The notes under the pieces: model-generated
Seen by the model: only the letters and a program-made list of their open reading frames with translations
Database searches by the model: none
Told to the model about the DNA's origin: nothing
NCBI GenBank assembly: GCA_030536565.1
Contig: JAUNPT010000137.1
Span: 1 to 6,010, forward strand
Reading direction: 5' to 3'
Length of the DNA: 6,010 bases
From: Eubacteriales bacterium
GTDB lineage: Bacteria; Bacillota; Clostridia; Lachnospirales; Lachnospiraceae
Made by a program: the position numbers and the translations under genes
In this document: in pieces, positions 1 through 6,008 of the stretch
Position numbering within the stretch: position 1 is the stretch's first letter
Layout of the letters: every line of letters starts with the position of its first letter

Positions 1-941
1 GGGGGCTGGCGTTTCGCAAACGCCTAATTCGTATAAAAGATGAAGGGAAACGATAGAATACAAAACCAAGCGGTGGAATATAAATATTTAATGTGTTCCG
101 ACCATAATATGTATAATCTGCTCAAGACGAAAACCATGCTTCGTGAAATGGTACGATACCTCGTTATGGGTATGAATTATATGGGCAGGATTTTAAAACG
201 CCGGTAGGTGATTTATATTATCTTACAGGTGAGTCGGGAGATGTAGGATAAGCGATTGTCAATAGTGAAGGTACAACAGTTATGGGGTTTTCAACTGGTG
301 TGTAGGCCTACGATAGCATCAAAGAAGAAAAAAGCGGCGGAGGACTGAAACGTCTGTATGTAGGGGCTATGTCTGCGGTTTATCGTGATGGCGTATATTC
401 TGATCTGAATTTATCGGGAAAGACATTACAGTATTATGATGTAGATATGTGAATCGCTCTCAGGTATAATCCGAATGTACAAGAGGGAATTTGTATCATT
501 GGGGCAATCAGCAATTTGATGTAGTATTGGCCAAATAATGGGTATAGTAGTTTGGCTTCTGGCATGACCTTTCAGGATGTGGAGTCAGCTGTGGATACTC
601 TGATTCTGGCAGAAGGCGGATATGCAAATGCGAATATCCCCAACACTATTAAAAAGTATGTAAAGAGCAAAAACAGCAGCTATTCTGCTACTGTGACAAA
701 TAAAAACAGCCCAACCTTTTCCGTTGTAAAGACGGAAACCGCCTCTCGTCCATGTTTGTTAGGCTTTGCGGCAGGAAGCCCCTATAGTTCTACTGTGGGT
801 CATATGACAGTTTGTGTAGGAACCAGGACTTCCAGCGGGGTAAACTATTGCAAGGTGATGGATGGCTGATCCACATCGGTTGTAGAAAAGCAATGGGGCA
901 CATACAATGATTTCATATCGAAAGTTACACTGTCGAAATAA
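1..941 (+). pseudogene. Decayed papain-fold (C39-like) cysteine peptidase pseudogene
   Basis: The longest open stretch starts at 552, but the same frame reads as one coherent protein from about 117 to the TAA at 939. It is interrupted by stops at 144 (TGA), 249 (TAA), 303 (TAG), 450 (TGA), 522 (TAG) and 867 (TGA). Before about 117 the protein-like reading moves to another frame (around 61-116, ending SDHNMYN), so at least one frameshift is present. The 5' end is unclear and may lie outside the window. Papain-type landmarks are visible: a likely nucleophile Cys in ICIIGAISNL (codon 492), the helix-like segment GMTFQDVESAVD, a catalytic His in VGHMTVCVG (codon 801), and VMDG followed by TGA where this family commonly has Trp. 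After the last stop the family-like end SVVEKQWGTYNDFISKVTL continues in frame. The peptidase class is inferred from motif order. All three stop codons appear, so this is decay rather than recoding. The live ancestor was probably an exported peptidase. Confidence 0.72.
8..24. repeat. Short perfect hairpin
   Basis: GGCGTTT and AAACGCC form a perfect 7-bp stem around a CGC loop. No T tract follows, so it is not a clear terminator. It may be the remains of a structure belonging to sequence left of the window. Confidence 0.4.
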
Positions 942-993
942 TGCTTAACTAATCACACGCTGTTGGAATTCATGGTGAAGGAGGATTTTTAGT

Positions 994-1350
994 TTGAAAA
1001 AGTTAAATCTGCTGATATTTATAATCGGTATCATGTTACTGACGGCATGTAAAAATGGTGTCGGTACAAATACGCCAACCGGATATACAGGGAATGAGAT
1101 TGAACAGCCACAGCTCATGTATAATGATAAAATTTATTATTACCAGGCTACGGGGTTCGATGAAGAATTACCGGAAGGATATATAAAAGCAGGCACAATC
1201 AAGCATGTGGATAATGAAAATCCTCCGTCAGAAAATTTTAACGGAGCCAGAGTTGATACAGGCCAGGAGATTTACAGTAGTGATAGTGACTATGCTATGG
1301 TTTATGTTGCGTATGGGAGTGGATATGCAAGATTTTCCCTAAAAGAATAG
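994..1350 (+). CDS. Small lipoprotein of unknown function
   Basis: This 118-residue protein starts at a TTG. AAGGAGGA at 978-985 lies nine bases upstream of it, and no in-frame ATG fits as well. The N-terminus is a lipoprotein signal: K2-K3, a hydrophobic stretch of about residues 4-16, and the lipobox L-T-A-C with the lipidated Cys at 19. The mature protein is therefore anchored to the outer face of the membrane. A Gly/Thr/Pro-rich linker follows (about 20-34), then one compact domain (about 37-118) rich in Tyr and beta-strand-like segments: LMYNDKIYYY, LPEGYIKAGTI, ARVDTGQEIYSS and YAMVYVAYGSGYARFSL. I do not recognise an enzyme motif, and the fold looks like a small all-beta substrate- or surface-binding domain. 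Two tandem TAG stops end it, and a strong terminator follows. It lies 52 bases after the peptidase pseudogene with no obvious promoter in between, so it may once have been the second gene of that operon. Confidence 0.85.
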   Translation: MKKLNLLIFIIGIMLLTACKNGVGTNTPTGYTGNEIEQPQLMYNDKIYYYQATGFDEELPEGYIKAGTIKHVDNENPPSENFNGARVDTGQEIYSSDSDYAMVYVAYGSGYARFSLKE

Positions 1351-1386
1351 TAGTAGGTGAAATAACTGTACAACTTTATTCTGGCA

Positions 1387-1424
1387 GAAGAAGCGGATTC
1401 CAAAGAATCCGCTTCTTCGTGTTT
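1387..1424 (+). terminator. Intrinsic terminator after the lipoprotein gene
   Basis: GAAGAAGCGGATTC (1387-1400) and its exact complement (1405-1418) form a perfect 14-bp stem with a CAAA loop. Only a weak T stretch (GTGTTT) follows, but the stem is strong and lies 36 bases after the stop codon. It separates the lipoprotein unit from the sigma-factor unit. Confidence 0.85.
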
Positions 1425-1528
1425 ACACGAGAAATGAAGGCTGAATGAAACAAGAGAGTTATCCGGCTGGGCTGATAACTTCCGACTCAGACAGATGTTT
1501 TGTGGTTTTTAAAATTTATGTTGTTATT
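1425..1528. other. Non-coding spacer upstream of the sigma operon
   Basis: No credible coding sequence is seen. A small dyad, AGTTATC (1457-1463) with GATAACT (1474-1480), could form a hairpin or be a binding site. A tandem 7-mer, TTGTTAT twice (1521-1534), runs into the -35-like element of the next promoter. Confidence 0.4.
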
Positions 1529-1558
1529 TGTTATATTTGACCTTTTAAAATCGTACCA
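1529..1558 (+). promoter_or_regulatory. Putative ECF-type autoregulatory promoter of the sigma operon
   Basis: TGTTATAT (1529-1536), exactly 15 bases, then CGTACCA (1552-1558). The same arrangement recurs at 2927-2956, on the minus strand at 5797-5768, and at 5925-5954, each time facing a gene or the window edge. CGTA is a common -10 core for ECF sigma factors. Transcription would start near 1564, giving a leader of about 150 bases before the sigma ATG. The leader holds a GGCTAA/TTAGCC hairpin (1602-1618). This copy has the least conserved -10 half, matching five of seven bases. Confidence 0.55.
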
Positions 1559-1648
1559 TAAAAAAAGGATTTACGTGTAGTTGATAGCTGTTCAGAAATT
1601 AGGCTAATACTTTTAGCCAGAAGGCTGAATTGATTCTCAATGAAAACC

Positions 1649-1675
1649 TTTACAATAATCATGCTTTGTTATACT
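1649..1675 (+). promoter_or_regulatory. Possible housekeeping promoter, extended -10, of the sigma gene
   Basis: TTTACA (1649-1654), a 15-base spacer, and TATACT (1670-1675) preceded by TGT, which gives the extended -10 form TGnTATACT. A start near 1682 would leave a leader of about 30 bases before the sigma ATG. The spacer is short, so the extended -10 would have to compensate. The segment TGTTATAC also resembles the -35-like half of the ECF motif, but 15 bases later there is only TATATAT. Confidence 0.4.
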
Positions 1676-1714
1676 GTTTGGGGAGTAGTTATATATTACG
1701 GAGGAGGTGAACGA

Positions 1715-2220
1715 ATGATTATATTTTGCGATATGATAGACAGCAAGGAGAACCTTTCAAAGTTCCATCGGATATATGAGAAATATAAGAATACAATGTA
1801 TTACGTTGCGTATGATATTTCTAAAAATCAGCATGATGCAGAGGATATTGTAGAAAATTCCTTGATTAAGGTGATTGATATTTTAAATGATATTGATTCT
1901 GAAGATATTGATAAACCCAGAGGCAAGAATCTAATGATTACAATGGACCTATACCGTGCGAATATATCGAAGATCATCAGACAGACAAAAGTATAGAAGA
2001 TTTATACATAGAGATGGAAGATTATCAGAAAGTGATTTCATGTATAAATGAAATGGATGACAAGTATAGAGATGTTTTACGTTTAAGGATTCTTCATCGC
2101 CTGAATTCTAAAGAAACAGGAAAAATATTGAATATAAGCGAGTATAATGTTAATGTACGCTTTATGAGAGCCAAGGTCATATTAGCCAGAAAATTGGAGG
2201 AGCGTAATAAAAATGAGTGA
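1715..2220 (+). pseudogene. ECF-type RNA polymerase sigma factor, frameshifted
   Basis: An ECF sigma factor directs RNA polymerase to a special set of promoters and is normally held by an anti-sigma factor. The start at ATG 1715 follows GGAGGAGGTGA (1700-1710). An in-frame upstream ATG at 1640 is rejected because it has no such site and lies before the likely -10. Residues 14-75 match sigma region 2 (FHRIYEKYKNTMYYVAYDIS, NQHDAEDIVENSLIKVIDIL). This frame runs into a stop at 1994. The protein continues in another frame from about 1950 (PCEYIEDHQTDKSIEDLYIE) into region 4 from about 2014 (KYRDVLRLRIL, NSKETGKILNISEYNVNVR, MRAK). The usual region 2.4 helix between GKNLMITM and the linker is missing, so a small deletion with a frame change near 1945 is likely. 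The joined length of about 168 codons is slightly short for an ECF factor. As written it would give a 93-residue region-2 piece and, if started at ATG 2014, a 68-residue region-4 piece. A natural split sigma (as in SigO/RsoA) is possible, but the second ATG has no ribosome site. The stop overlaps the anti-sigma start. Confidence 0.82.
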
Positions 2221-2914
2221 AGATTTGAAAAAGAAAAAAAGTCATTATTTATTGGAGCTGGCGCTCGAAGAACAACTGGATCAAGATATGGAAATGAAAA
2301 AGTATGAGAAAATTGAAGAGACAGAGCCCGCCCATCTATTCTCTAAGGAGCATGATGAGAGAATGCAGCAAATATTCAAAAGAGCAGACAAGGTTGAGAA
2401 CAAATCCCGGAAGCGCAAGCGGTATCGCCAGATAGCGGCGGGCTTTGCATTGTTTTTCTGCATTAGTGCAGTTTCAATCACACAGGTAGAGGCGTTCCGA
2501 CTTCCATTGGTACGTTTTTTTATGGAAATAAAAGAAAAATCAACGTTGTTTGGAGCAAGTAAGGAGATGAATAGTGGACTTACCGAAAATTATAAAGAAT
2601 ATGAGCCGCATTATGTTCCGGCGGGGTTCGCTGTGTTGGAAGTACATGAGGGAGAAAGGGAAATTTATATTAAATATCTGAATGATCAGAAGCAGCAGGC
2701 ATATAGCTATTACTTTTTTGAAGATATTGATAATACAGCGGTTGATACGGAAAACAGTAATACCGTAGAAATCAAGATAAATGGCAACCAGGCATATGTG
2801 GTTCAAAAAGGAGATGAGATTAATATATTGATGAATAAAAATAACAAGCAATTTTATTTAAACGGAACGATACCCTATGAGGAGGCCATTAAAGTTATGG
2901 AAAGTATAAAATAA
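2213..2914 (+). CDS. Membrane anti-sigma factor, DUF4367-like sensor domain
   Basis: This 233-residue protein starts at ATG 2213 after GGAGGAG (2196-2202) and overlaps the sigma stop by eight bases, a typical translationally coupled sigma/anti-sigma pair. The charged N-terminal part (1-72) would be cytoplasmic and bind the sigma factor. It ends in a Lys/Arg-rich stretch (KSRKRKRYR, about 64-72). A single membrane helix follows (about 74-90, IAAGFALFFCISAVSIT). The exterior C-terminal domain (about 118-233) resembles DUF4367 as found in clostridial anti-sigma proteins: YEPHYVPAGFAVLEV, EIYIKYLNDQKQ, TVEIKINGNQAYVV, QFYLNGTIPYEEAIKVMESIK. The role is inferred from topology, neighbour and this domain pattern. 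No zinc-binding HxxxCxxC motif is visible, so it is not of the ZAS anti-sigma type. The reading frame is intact while the sigma gene is not, leaving it without a cognate partner here. Expression would be from the sigma operon promoter. No terminator follows before the next promoter. Confidence 0.8.
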   Translation: MSEDLKKKKSHYLLELALEEQLDQDMEMKKYEKIEETEPAHLFSKEHDERMQQIFKRADKVENKSRKRKRYRQIAAGFALFFCISAVSITQVEAFRLPLVRFFMEIKEKSTLFGASKEMNSGLTENYKEYEPHYVPAGFAVLEVHEGEREIYIKYLNDQKQQAYSYYFFEDIDNTAVDTENSNTVEIKINGNQAYVVQKGDEINILMNKNNKQFYLNGTIPYEEAIKVMESIK

Positions 2915-2926
2915 TTTATATAGTTC

Positions 2927-2956
2927 TGTTATATCCCGGTTCCTTCTAACGTATAA
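2927..2956 (+). promoter_or_regulatory. Putative ECF-type promoter of the small secreted-protein gene
   Basis: TGTTATAT (2927-2934), 15 bases, then CGTATAA (2950-2956). A start near 2963 would leave a leader of about 25 bases that contains the ribosome site. This copy also contains a perfect inverted repeat, TGTTATA (2927-2933) with TATAACA (2952-2958), so a dimeric regulator site is an alternative reading. Confidence 0.62.
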
Positions 2957-2988
2957 CATATGAAAAAATATGAGGAGGAATTTATTTA

Positions 2989-3426
2989 ATGAAACGTTTA
3001 AAGAAAAATATTTTAATGCCCTTGTGTGCCATGACCTTGGCGGTATCTTCCATTGCCGCTCATGCTCCCACTGCATACGCTTCTACTGTACCTGCGCCCT
3101 CTCCACGGTGGTCATATCTTACCATGATAAGAGGGAGTATGAAGGTAGATGACAAGAATATTGCTAAAATATCAGTGGCTTGTAATAGCGATGCGTTTGA
3201 TACTAACAAAATTGAGGCAAAATGCGAGTTACAGCAGTTGGATGGTTCCTGGAAGACGATTAAGACCTGGAAGGAAGAAAATAACGGTACCGGTCTCCTG
3301 TATGACAAGGAGTGGGCTATTGCAAAGAACTACAGCTATCGGTTAAAAGTGACGGCTTATACTTATAAAGATTCCGTACTGCTGGAATCGGCCACAGAAT
3401 ATTTCGACTATGGATATTACCAGTAA
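2989..3426 (+). CDS. Small secreted beta-rich protein of unknown function
   Basis: This 145-residue protein starts at ATG 2989, ten bases after AGGAGG (2973-2978). The N-terminus is a classical export signal: K2-R3 and K5-K6, a hydrophobic core of about 8-24, and a plausible cleavage after A-Y-A (residue 31). The mature protein is about 114 residues. It begins with a short Pro-rich stretch (PAPSPRW) and then alternates strand-like segments, such as AKISVACNSDAF, IEAKCELQQLDGSWKTIKTW, YSYRLKVTAYTY and ATEYFDY. This suggests a single immunoglobulin-like or similar beta-sandwich domain. Cys65 and Cys79 could form a disulphide once exported. The pattern resembles small uncharacterised exported proteins common in Lachnospiraceae, possibly the family listed as DUF6147, which I recall only loosely. 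No catalytic motif is visible. It sits 74 bases after the anti-sigma gene with its own ECF-like promoter, so it is the best candidate for an intact regulon target in the window. Confidence 0.8.
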   Translation: MKRLKKNILMPLCAMTLAVSSIAAHAPTAYASTVPAPSPRWSYLTMIRGSMKVDDKNIAKISVACNSDAFDTNKIEAKCELQQLDGSWKTIKTWKEENNGTGLLYDKEWAIAKNYSYRLKVTAYTYKDSVLLESATEYFDYGYYQ

Positions 3427-3730
3427 AAGAAACGTGATTAGCAGAATCGGTGTTATGACAGGCACTACGACATATCTTTCTGAGTGATGCGAACTGTATT
3501 ACAGGACTTAACTTCTTTTTGGATGAATTGATGCAGTGGTCCGGGTTTTTCGCTTGACCCTTTAAACTACATATAGAGTGCCTTTGTCTGGCATAAAGAC
3601 AGGTTGCCACGATGACTGGATCAACAGTTATCGCAGCAGCCTGTTTTTTCGTCTGGAACAGCAATTATTGATCTGGTGGGATTAAGACACTGATAGAAAA
3701 GCATAGCGTGGGAATAATAATAAAAAAATA
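3427..3730. other. Intergenic stretch without recognisable genes
   Basis: About 300 bases follow the secreted-protein gene. Reading frames on both strands are broken or look like chance openings, including a minus-strand one running back into the upstream gene. No Shine-Dalgarno-led gene and no convincing terminator was found. The right end (3716-3730) is A-rich and adjoins the long palindrome. Confidence 0.5.
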
Positions 3731-3787
3731 GTAACTGTTCAGGAACCCCGGAATTCATCTTTGGATGACGGGGTCCTGAACAGTTAC
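3731..3787. repeat. Long near-perfect palindrome, possible minus-strand terminator or mobile hairpin
   Basis: GTAACTGTTCAGGA (3731-3744) pairs perfectly with 3774-3787. After a one-base bulge (A3745), CCCCG (3746-3750) pairs with CGGGG (3769-3773). Inside, TCATC (3755-3759) pairs with GATGA (3764-3768) around a TTTG loop. Read on the minus strand, the stem is followed by TATTTTTTTATT, which suits an intrinsic terminator, yet no minus-strand gene lies directly before it. A dispersed palindromic repeat element is the alternative. Confidence 0.7.
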
Positions 3788-3832
3788 AAGAGTACTATGA
3801 TTTAAGGTAGAACAGAAAGAAAAGAGAGGTAG

Positions 3833-4021
3833 AAGAATTCCGTATATTCATCGTATGCAATAACTGAGGATAACATGGTTTATACAATCTATGGTGCGGA
3901 GCCGAATCAAATCGTAGATGCTGAAAATATATTTAATGCCTACTCAACACAGTATAATACCATTCTATCGGATGAATTATTTGAATCGGAAAAGCTGATT
4001 GAAATAAAAGAAAGCAGGTAA
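3833..4021 (+). pseudogene. C-terminal remnant of an unknown protein
   Basis: One frame is open from just after a TAG at 3830 to the TAA at 4019. It reads SVYSSYAITEDNMVYTIYG, then AEPNQIVDAENIFNAY and SDELFESEKLIEIKE. Codon use and composition look like genuine protein, and the terminator six bases after the stop fits a true gene end. There is no proper start: the first ATG (3875) has only TGAGGA four bases away, and it would begin inside what reads like a continuous domain. I therefore treat it as the 3' end of a gene whose front is lost, perhaps at the palindrome 46 bases upstream. A 48-residue small gene starting at 3875 is the alternative. I do not recognise the family. Confidence 0.5.
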
Positions 4022-4026
4022 TCTAA

Positions 4027-4068
4027 GGAGGCCATTGCATGATACTGTGTGATGACCTCCGGTTTTTT
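4027..4068 (+). terminator. Intrinsic terminator after the gene remnant
   Basis: GGAGG (4027-4031) pairs with CCTCC (4056-4060). The stem extends inward through CAT/ATG and wobble pairs after one mismatch, and a run of six T (4063-4068) follows. It points right and closes the remnant. Confidence 0.8.
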
Positions 4069-4167
4069 CTCACAAAAGCAATGAATTCGTTTAGGCTTAT
4101 TATAATTAAACCTATGTAGTATACCAGTGTGGGAGGAGCCGCCGCTTTTGACACACCCCTTTATATG

Positions 4168-4209
4168 GAAAACAGGGCAAAAAGCTTATTTTAAAGCCTT
4201 TTGCCCTGT
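4168..4209 (-). terminator. Intrinsic terminator of the amidase gene
   Basis: ACAGGGCAAAA (4172-4182) pairs with TTTTGCCCTGT (4199-4209). After one mismatch, GCTT pairs with AAGC around an AT-rich loop. On the minus strand the stem is followed by TTTT, about 50 bases past the amidase stop. A/T runs at both arms could let it act from the other side too. Confidence 0.8.
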
Positions 4210-4260
4210 CATTATCATAGATGATGCGTATTTACAGACACATATGATTTTGCCATACTA

Positions 4261-5676
4261 TTAATATGAAGTTATAAAATTATTAATATGCGCTACCCTG
4301 TACGATGGATAAGTATTTAAGTAATCGTTCAATGGCTTTGCAGCTTCATTGCCTGTATGTGCAGCACAATAGACGGTACTCCCTTCTTTCTTAGAAACAA
4401 TTACAGAATGCCTCCAAATACTTCCATTATGAAACTGAATAATATCTCCAACCTGCACATTTGACTTATCATAGCCGCTTGTACTTGCGCTTATACCATA
4501 AACGGTTCCTGCCTGAGACGGACTGTCATTTAGCTGGAAATATTTCCAAAGTTCATTTACACCTACCCAGGAAAGGGTTTCATATTTATATTTGTCAGAA
4601 GAATTTTTTGCACAAGACCATTTGACATCATTGCTGTTGCCAATTCGGTCAAACGCTCAGCCTGGGCTTTGCCACATACATTGTGAAACATAATTGGTAC
4701 AATCATTCGTTTCTTCTACAAATAAAGTATTGTAATTATAGGCATATTTTTGAGCTGCTTTACCAACTGCATCCCGGTCGTAAGTAAGTGTTGTTTTGCG
4801 TGGCTGCGCTGAATTATCACCTAATTTATCATCTGGCTCATTGATACTTTCAGCAGGTCCTTTTAAATTACTCTCATAGTTTGAATTTATCTCATCCAAA
4901 ATATCTTGTGCCAGAGCGTCTTTCGATGGTTCAAGATCTTTAGATAAATAATTTCTCGTAAGCTTATTTTGCATCATTTCATACGCATAGTCTTGTATCC
5001 ATAGCTTTAATAGCTTATGACCATCATCAGTGTTTGCAACGTGAGCCAAAAACCAGGTGCCGCCGTCCTCATCGCCCTGGTCAGTGTGGAGTGTTCTTTG
5101 TAGATAGAACAATATTTCATCCACATTATCTGTGACTGGTGTAACTTCAGTTATATTCAGGGTACTATCAACAGACTCAACTTTATTGGATTTTGCGGCC
5201 GCTGTCTGGTATGCAAATGCCTCCACTAATAATTTATTCTCTTTTCTTGCATTGCTGGAAAGATCATAATATGTGTCAAAATCAGGCATATTTTTTGTCA
5301 GATATACCCCCAAATAGGAATCAGCGAAATCCTCCAGGATTTGGTAGGCACCTTCAGTAATCGTAACTGTGCGCATATTATGGTTATTAAGGGCTGCCGA
5401 CACTTTTTTGCCGTTTTCCTCAAAAAGCTTTGAAGCATTCTCTGCCGATAAATCGTTTTCAAAAGCGTATTTAGTATCAGAATTGATTACTGCTTTTGTT
5501 CCTGTACTGTCTTTGCTGATTATGACACGAACCGGAGCCTCAACATCTGCATTGCCCGTCATGTATAATTTTTCTGATTCTTGTGATTCATCAATTGCTG
5601 CAAATGCTGATATACTTGATATCAGCGCAAGCGCAGCAACGAGAAAAACTCCCATTAATCTTTTTTTCTTCAACAT
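4261..5676 (-). pseudogene. Secreted Amidase_6-domain protein interrupted by one TGA
   Basis: The chosen start is ATG 5676, about nine bases after AGGAGG (5685-5690). A TTG three bases earlier is closer to that site than usual. The gene would span 471 codons plus the final TAA, with one in-frame TGA at 4659-4657 (codon 340). Both sides of this stop are in the same frame and read as one protein, so a single base change explains it. The N-terminus is a signal peptide (KKKR, hydrophobic core, AFA cleavage near residue 27). A long region of about 300 residues without recognised motifs follows. The Amidase_6-like domain begins near TYDRDAVGKAAQKYAYNYN, with the catalytic Cys326 in NDCTNYVSQC. After the stop come AFDRIGNSNDVKWSC, VGDIIQFHNGS, the likely catalytic His423 in WRHSVIVS, and AAHTGNEAAKPLNDYL. 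Such proteins are thought to cut cell-wall or peptide amide bonds outside the cell. A product ending at codon 340 keeps the Cys but loses the His and would be inactive. The gene has an ECF-like promoter and its own terminator. Confidence 0.85.
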
Positions 5677-5767
5677 CAAGATAAACCTCCTTTTGTTAGT
5701 GTTTAAATAGTTTTAAAAACATTGTTTTTCAACTCATTCGTTGATTTCTTTTCCTCCCTTACACTTT

Positions 5768-5797
5768 TTATACGGATAAGAAGTACTTAATATAACA
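5768..5797 (-). promoter_or_regulatory. Putative ECF-type promoter of the amidase gene
   Basis: Read on the minus strand: TGTTATAT (5797-5790), 15 bases (5789-5775), then CGTATAA (5774-5768). Both halves and the spacing are identical to the copy at 2927-2956. A start near 5761 gives a leader of about 85 bases before the ATG. A housekeeping reading (TGTTATATT as extended -10) is possible, but no good -35 lies at the right distance. Confidence 0.62.
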
Positions 5798-5805
5798 AAA
5801 GTTTT

Positions 5806-5841
5806 TTGATGTTTATGAAAAGACAATTTCGTTAACATCAA
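5806..5841. promoter_or_regulatory. Inverted repeat, possible operator
   Basis: TTGATGTT (5806-5813) and its exact complement AACATCAA (5834-5841) are separated by 20 bases. The dyad lies nine bases upstream of the -35-like element of the amidase promoter, between two promoters pointing away from each other, a typical activator position. A second small palindrome, TGCAT-G-ATGCA, is at 5867-5877. Confidence 0.4.
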
Positions 5842-5924
5842 TGTAAAGGTACAGCTGCCGCAGTGTTGCATGATGCAGTGGTCGTATCCCTAGGGAGAAT
5901 AAAATATTAGAAAATATATTATCG

Positions 5925-5954
5925 TGATATATATTGACACTTAAATCCGTATAA
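5925..5954 (+). promoter_or_regulatory. Putative ECF-type promoter reading out of the window
   Basis: TGATATAT (5925-5932), 15 bases, then CGTATAA (5948-5954). It differs by one base from the copies at 2927 and 5797 and has the same spacing. It points right, away from the amidase gene, and would start transcription near 5961. The gene it serves lies beyond the right edge. Confidence 0.55.
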
Positions 5955-5988
5955 CGTAAACGCTCCATAGCCGGTACCTTGACAAATA

Positions 5989-6008
5989 TTAGCCGCTTTT
6001 GCGGCTAA
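5989..6008. repeat. Perfect hairpin near the right edge
   Basis: TTAGCCGC (5989-5996) and GCGGCTAA (6001-6008) form a perfect 8-bp stem with a TTTT loop. It lies in the leader that would follow the promoter at 5925-5954. The sequence after it is outside the window, so terminator, attenuator or plain repeat cannot be told apart. Confidence 0.45.

Noticed and set aside
30..36. CGTATAA as a fifth copy of the ECF-like promoter
   Set aside because: The bases 15 positions upstream (TGGCGTTT) match the left half at only about four of eight positions.
1667..1696. TGTTATAC-N15-TATATAT as another ECF-like promoter
   Set aside because: The right half lacks CG, and transcription would start almost on the ribosome site.
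1640..1714. Upstream ATG at 1640 as the sigma start
   Set aside because: It has no ribosome site and lies before the likely -10, whereas ATG 1715 has a near-perfect GGAGGAGGTGA.
2970..3346. Other plus-strand frames inside the small secreted gene
   Set aside because: The 2989 frame has the ribosome site and a textbook signal peptide.
2281..3664. Minus-strand open frames opposite the anti-sigma and secreted-protein genes
   Set aside because: They have no ribosome sites, their translations are low-complexity, and they overlap well-supported plus-strand genes.
3611..3670. Short frame starting MTGSTVIAAACFFVW as a tiny membrane protein
   Set aside because: It is only 19 codons, has no ribosome site, and is easily produced by chance.
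144..5676. TGA read as tryptophan (alternative code), suggested by VMDG-TGA and the amidase TGA
   Set aside because: TAA and TAG also interrupt the first pseudogene, the sigma gene ends naturally at TGA, and TGG is used freely for Trp.
5369..5710. Plus-strand open frame over the amidase N-terminal region
   Set aside because: It is antisense to the signal peptide and its hydrophobic stretches are the complement of a real gene.
1602..6008. GGCTAA/TTAGCC hairpins at 1602-1618 and 5989-6008 as a shared repeat
   Set aside because: The match is six bases with different loops and flanks, too short to call related.
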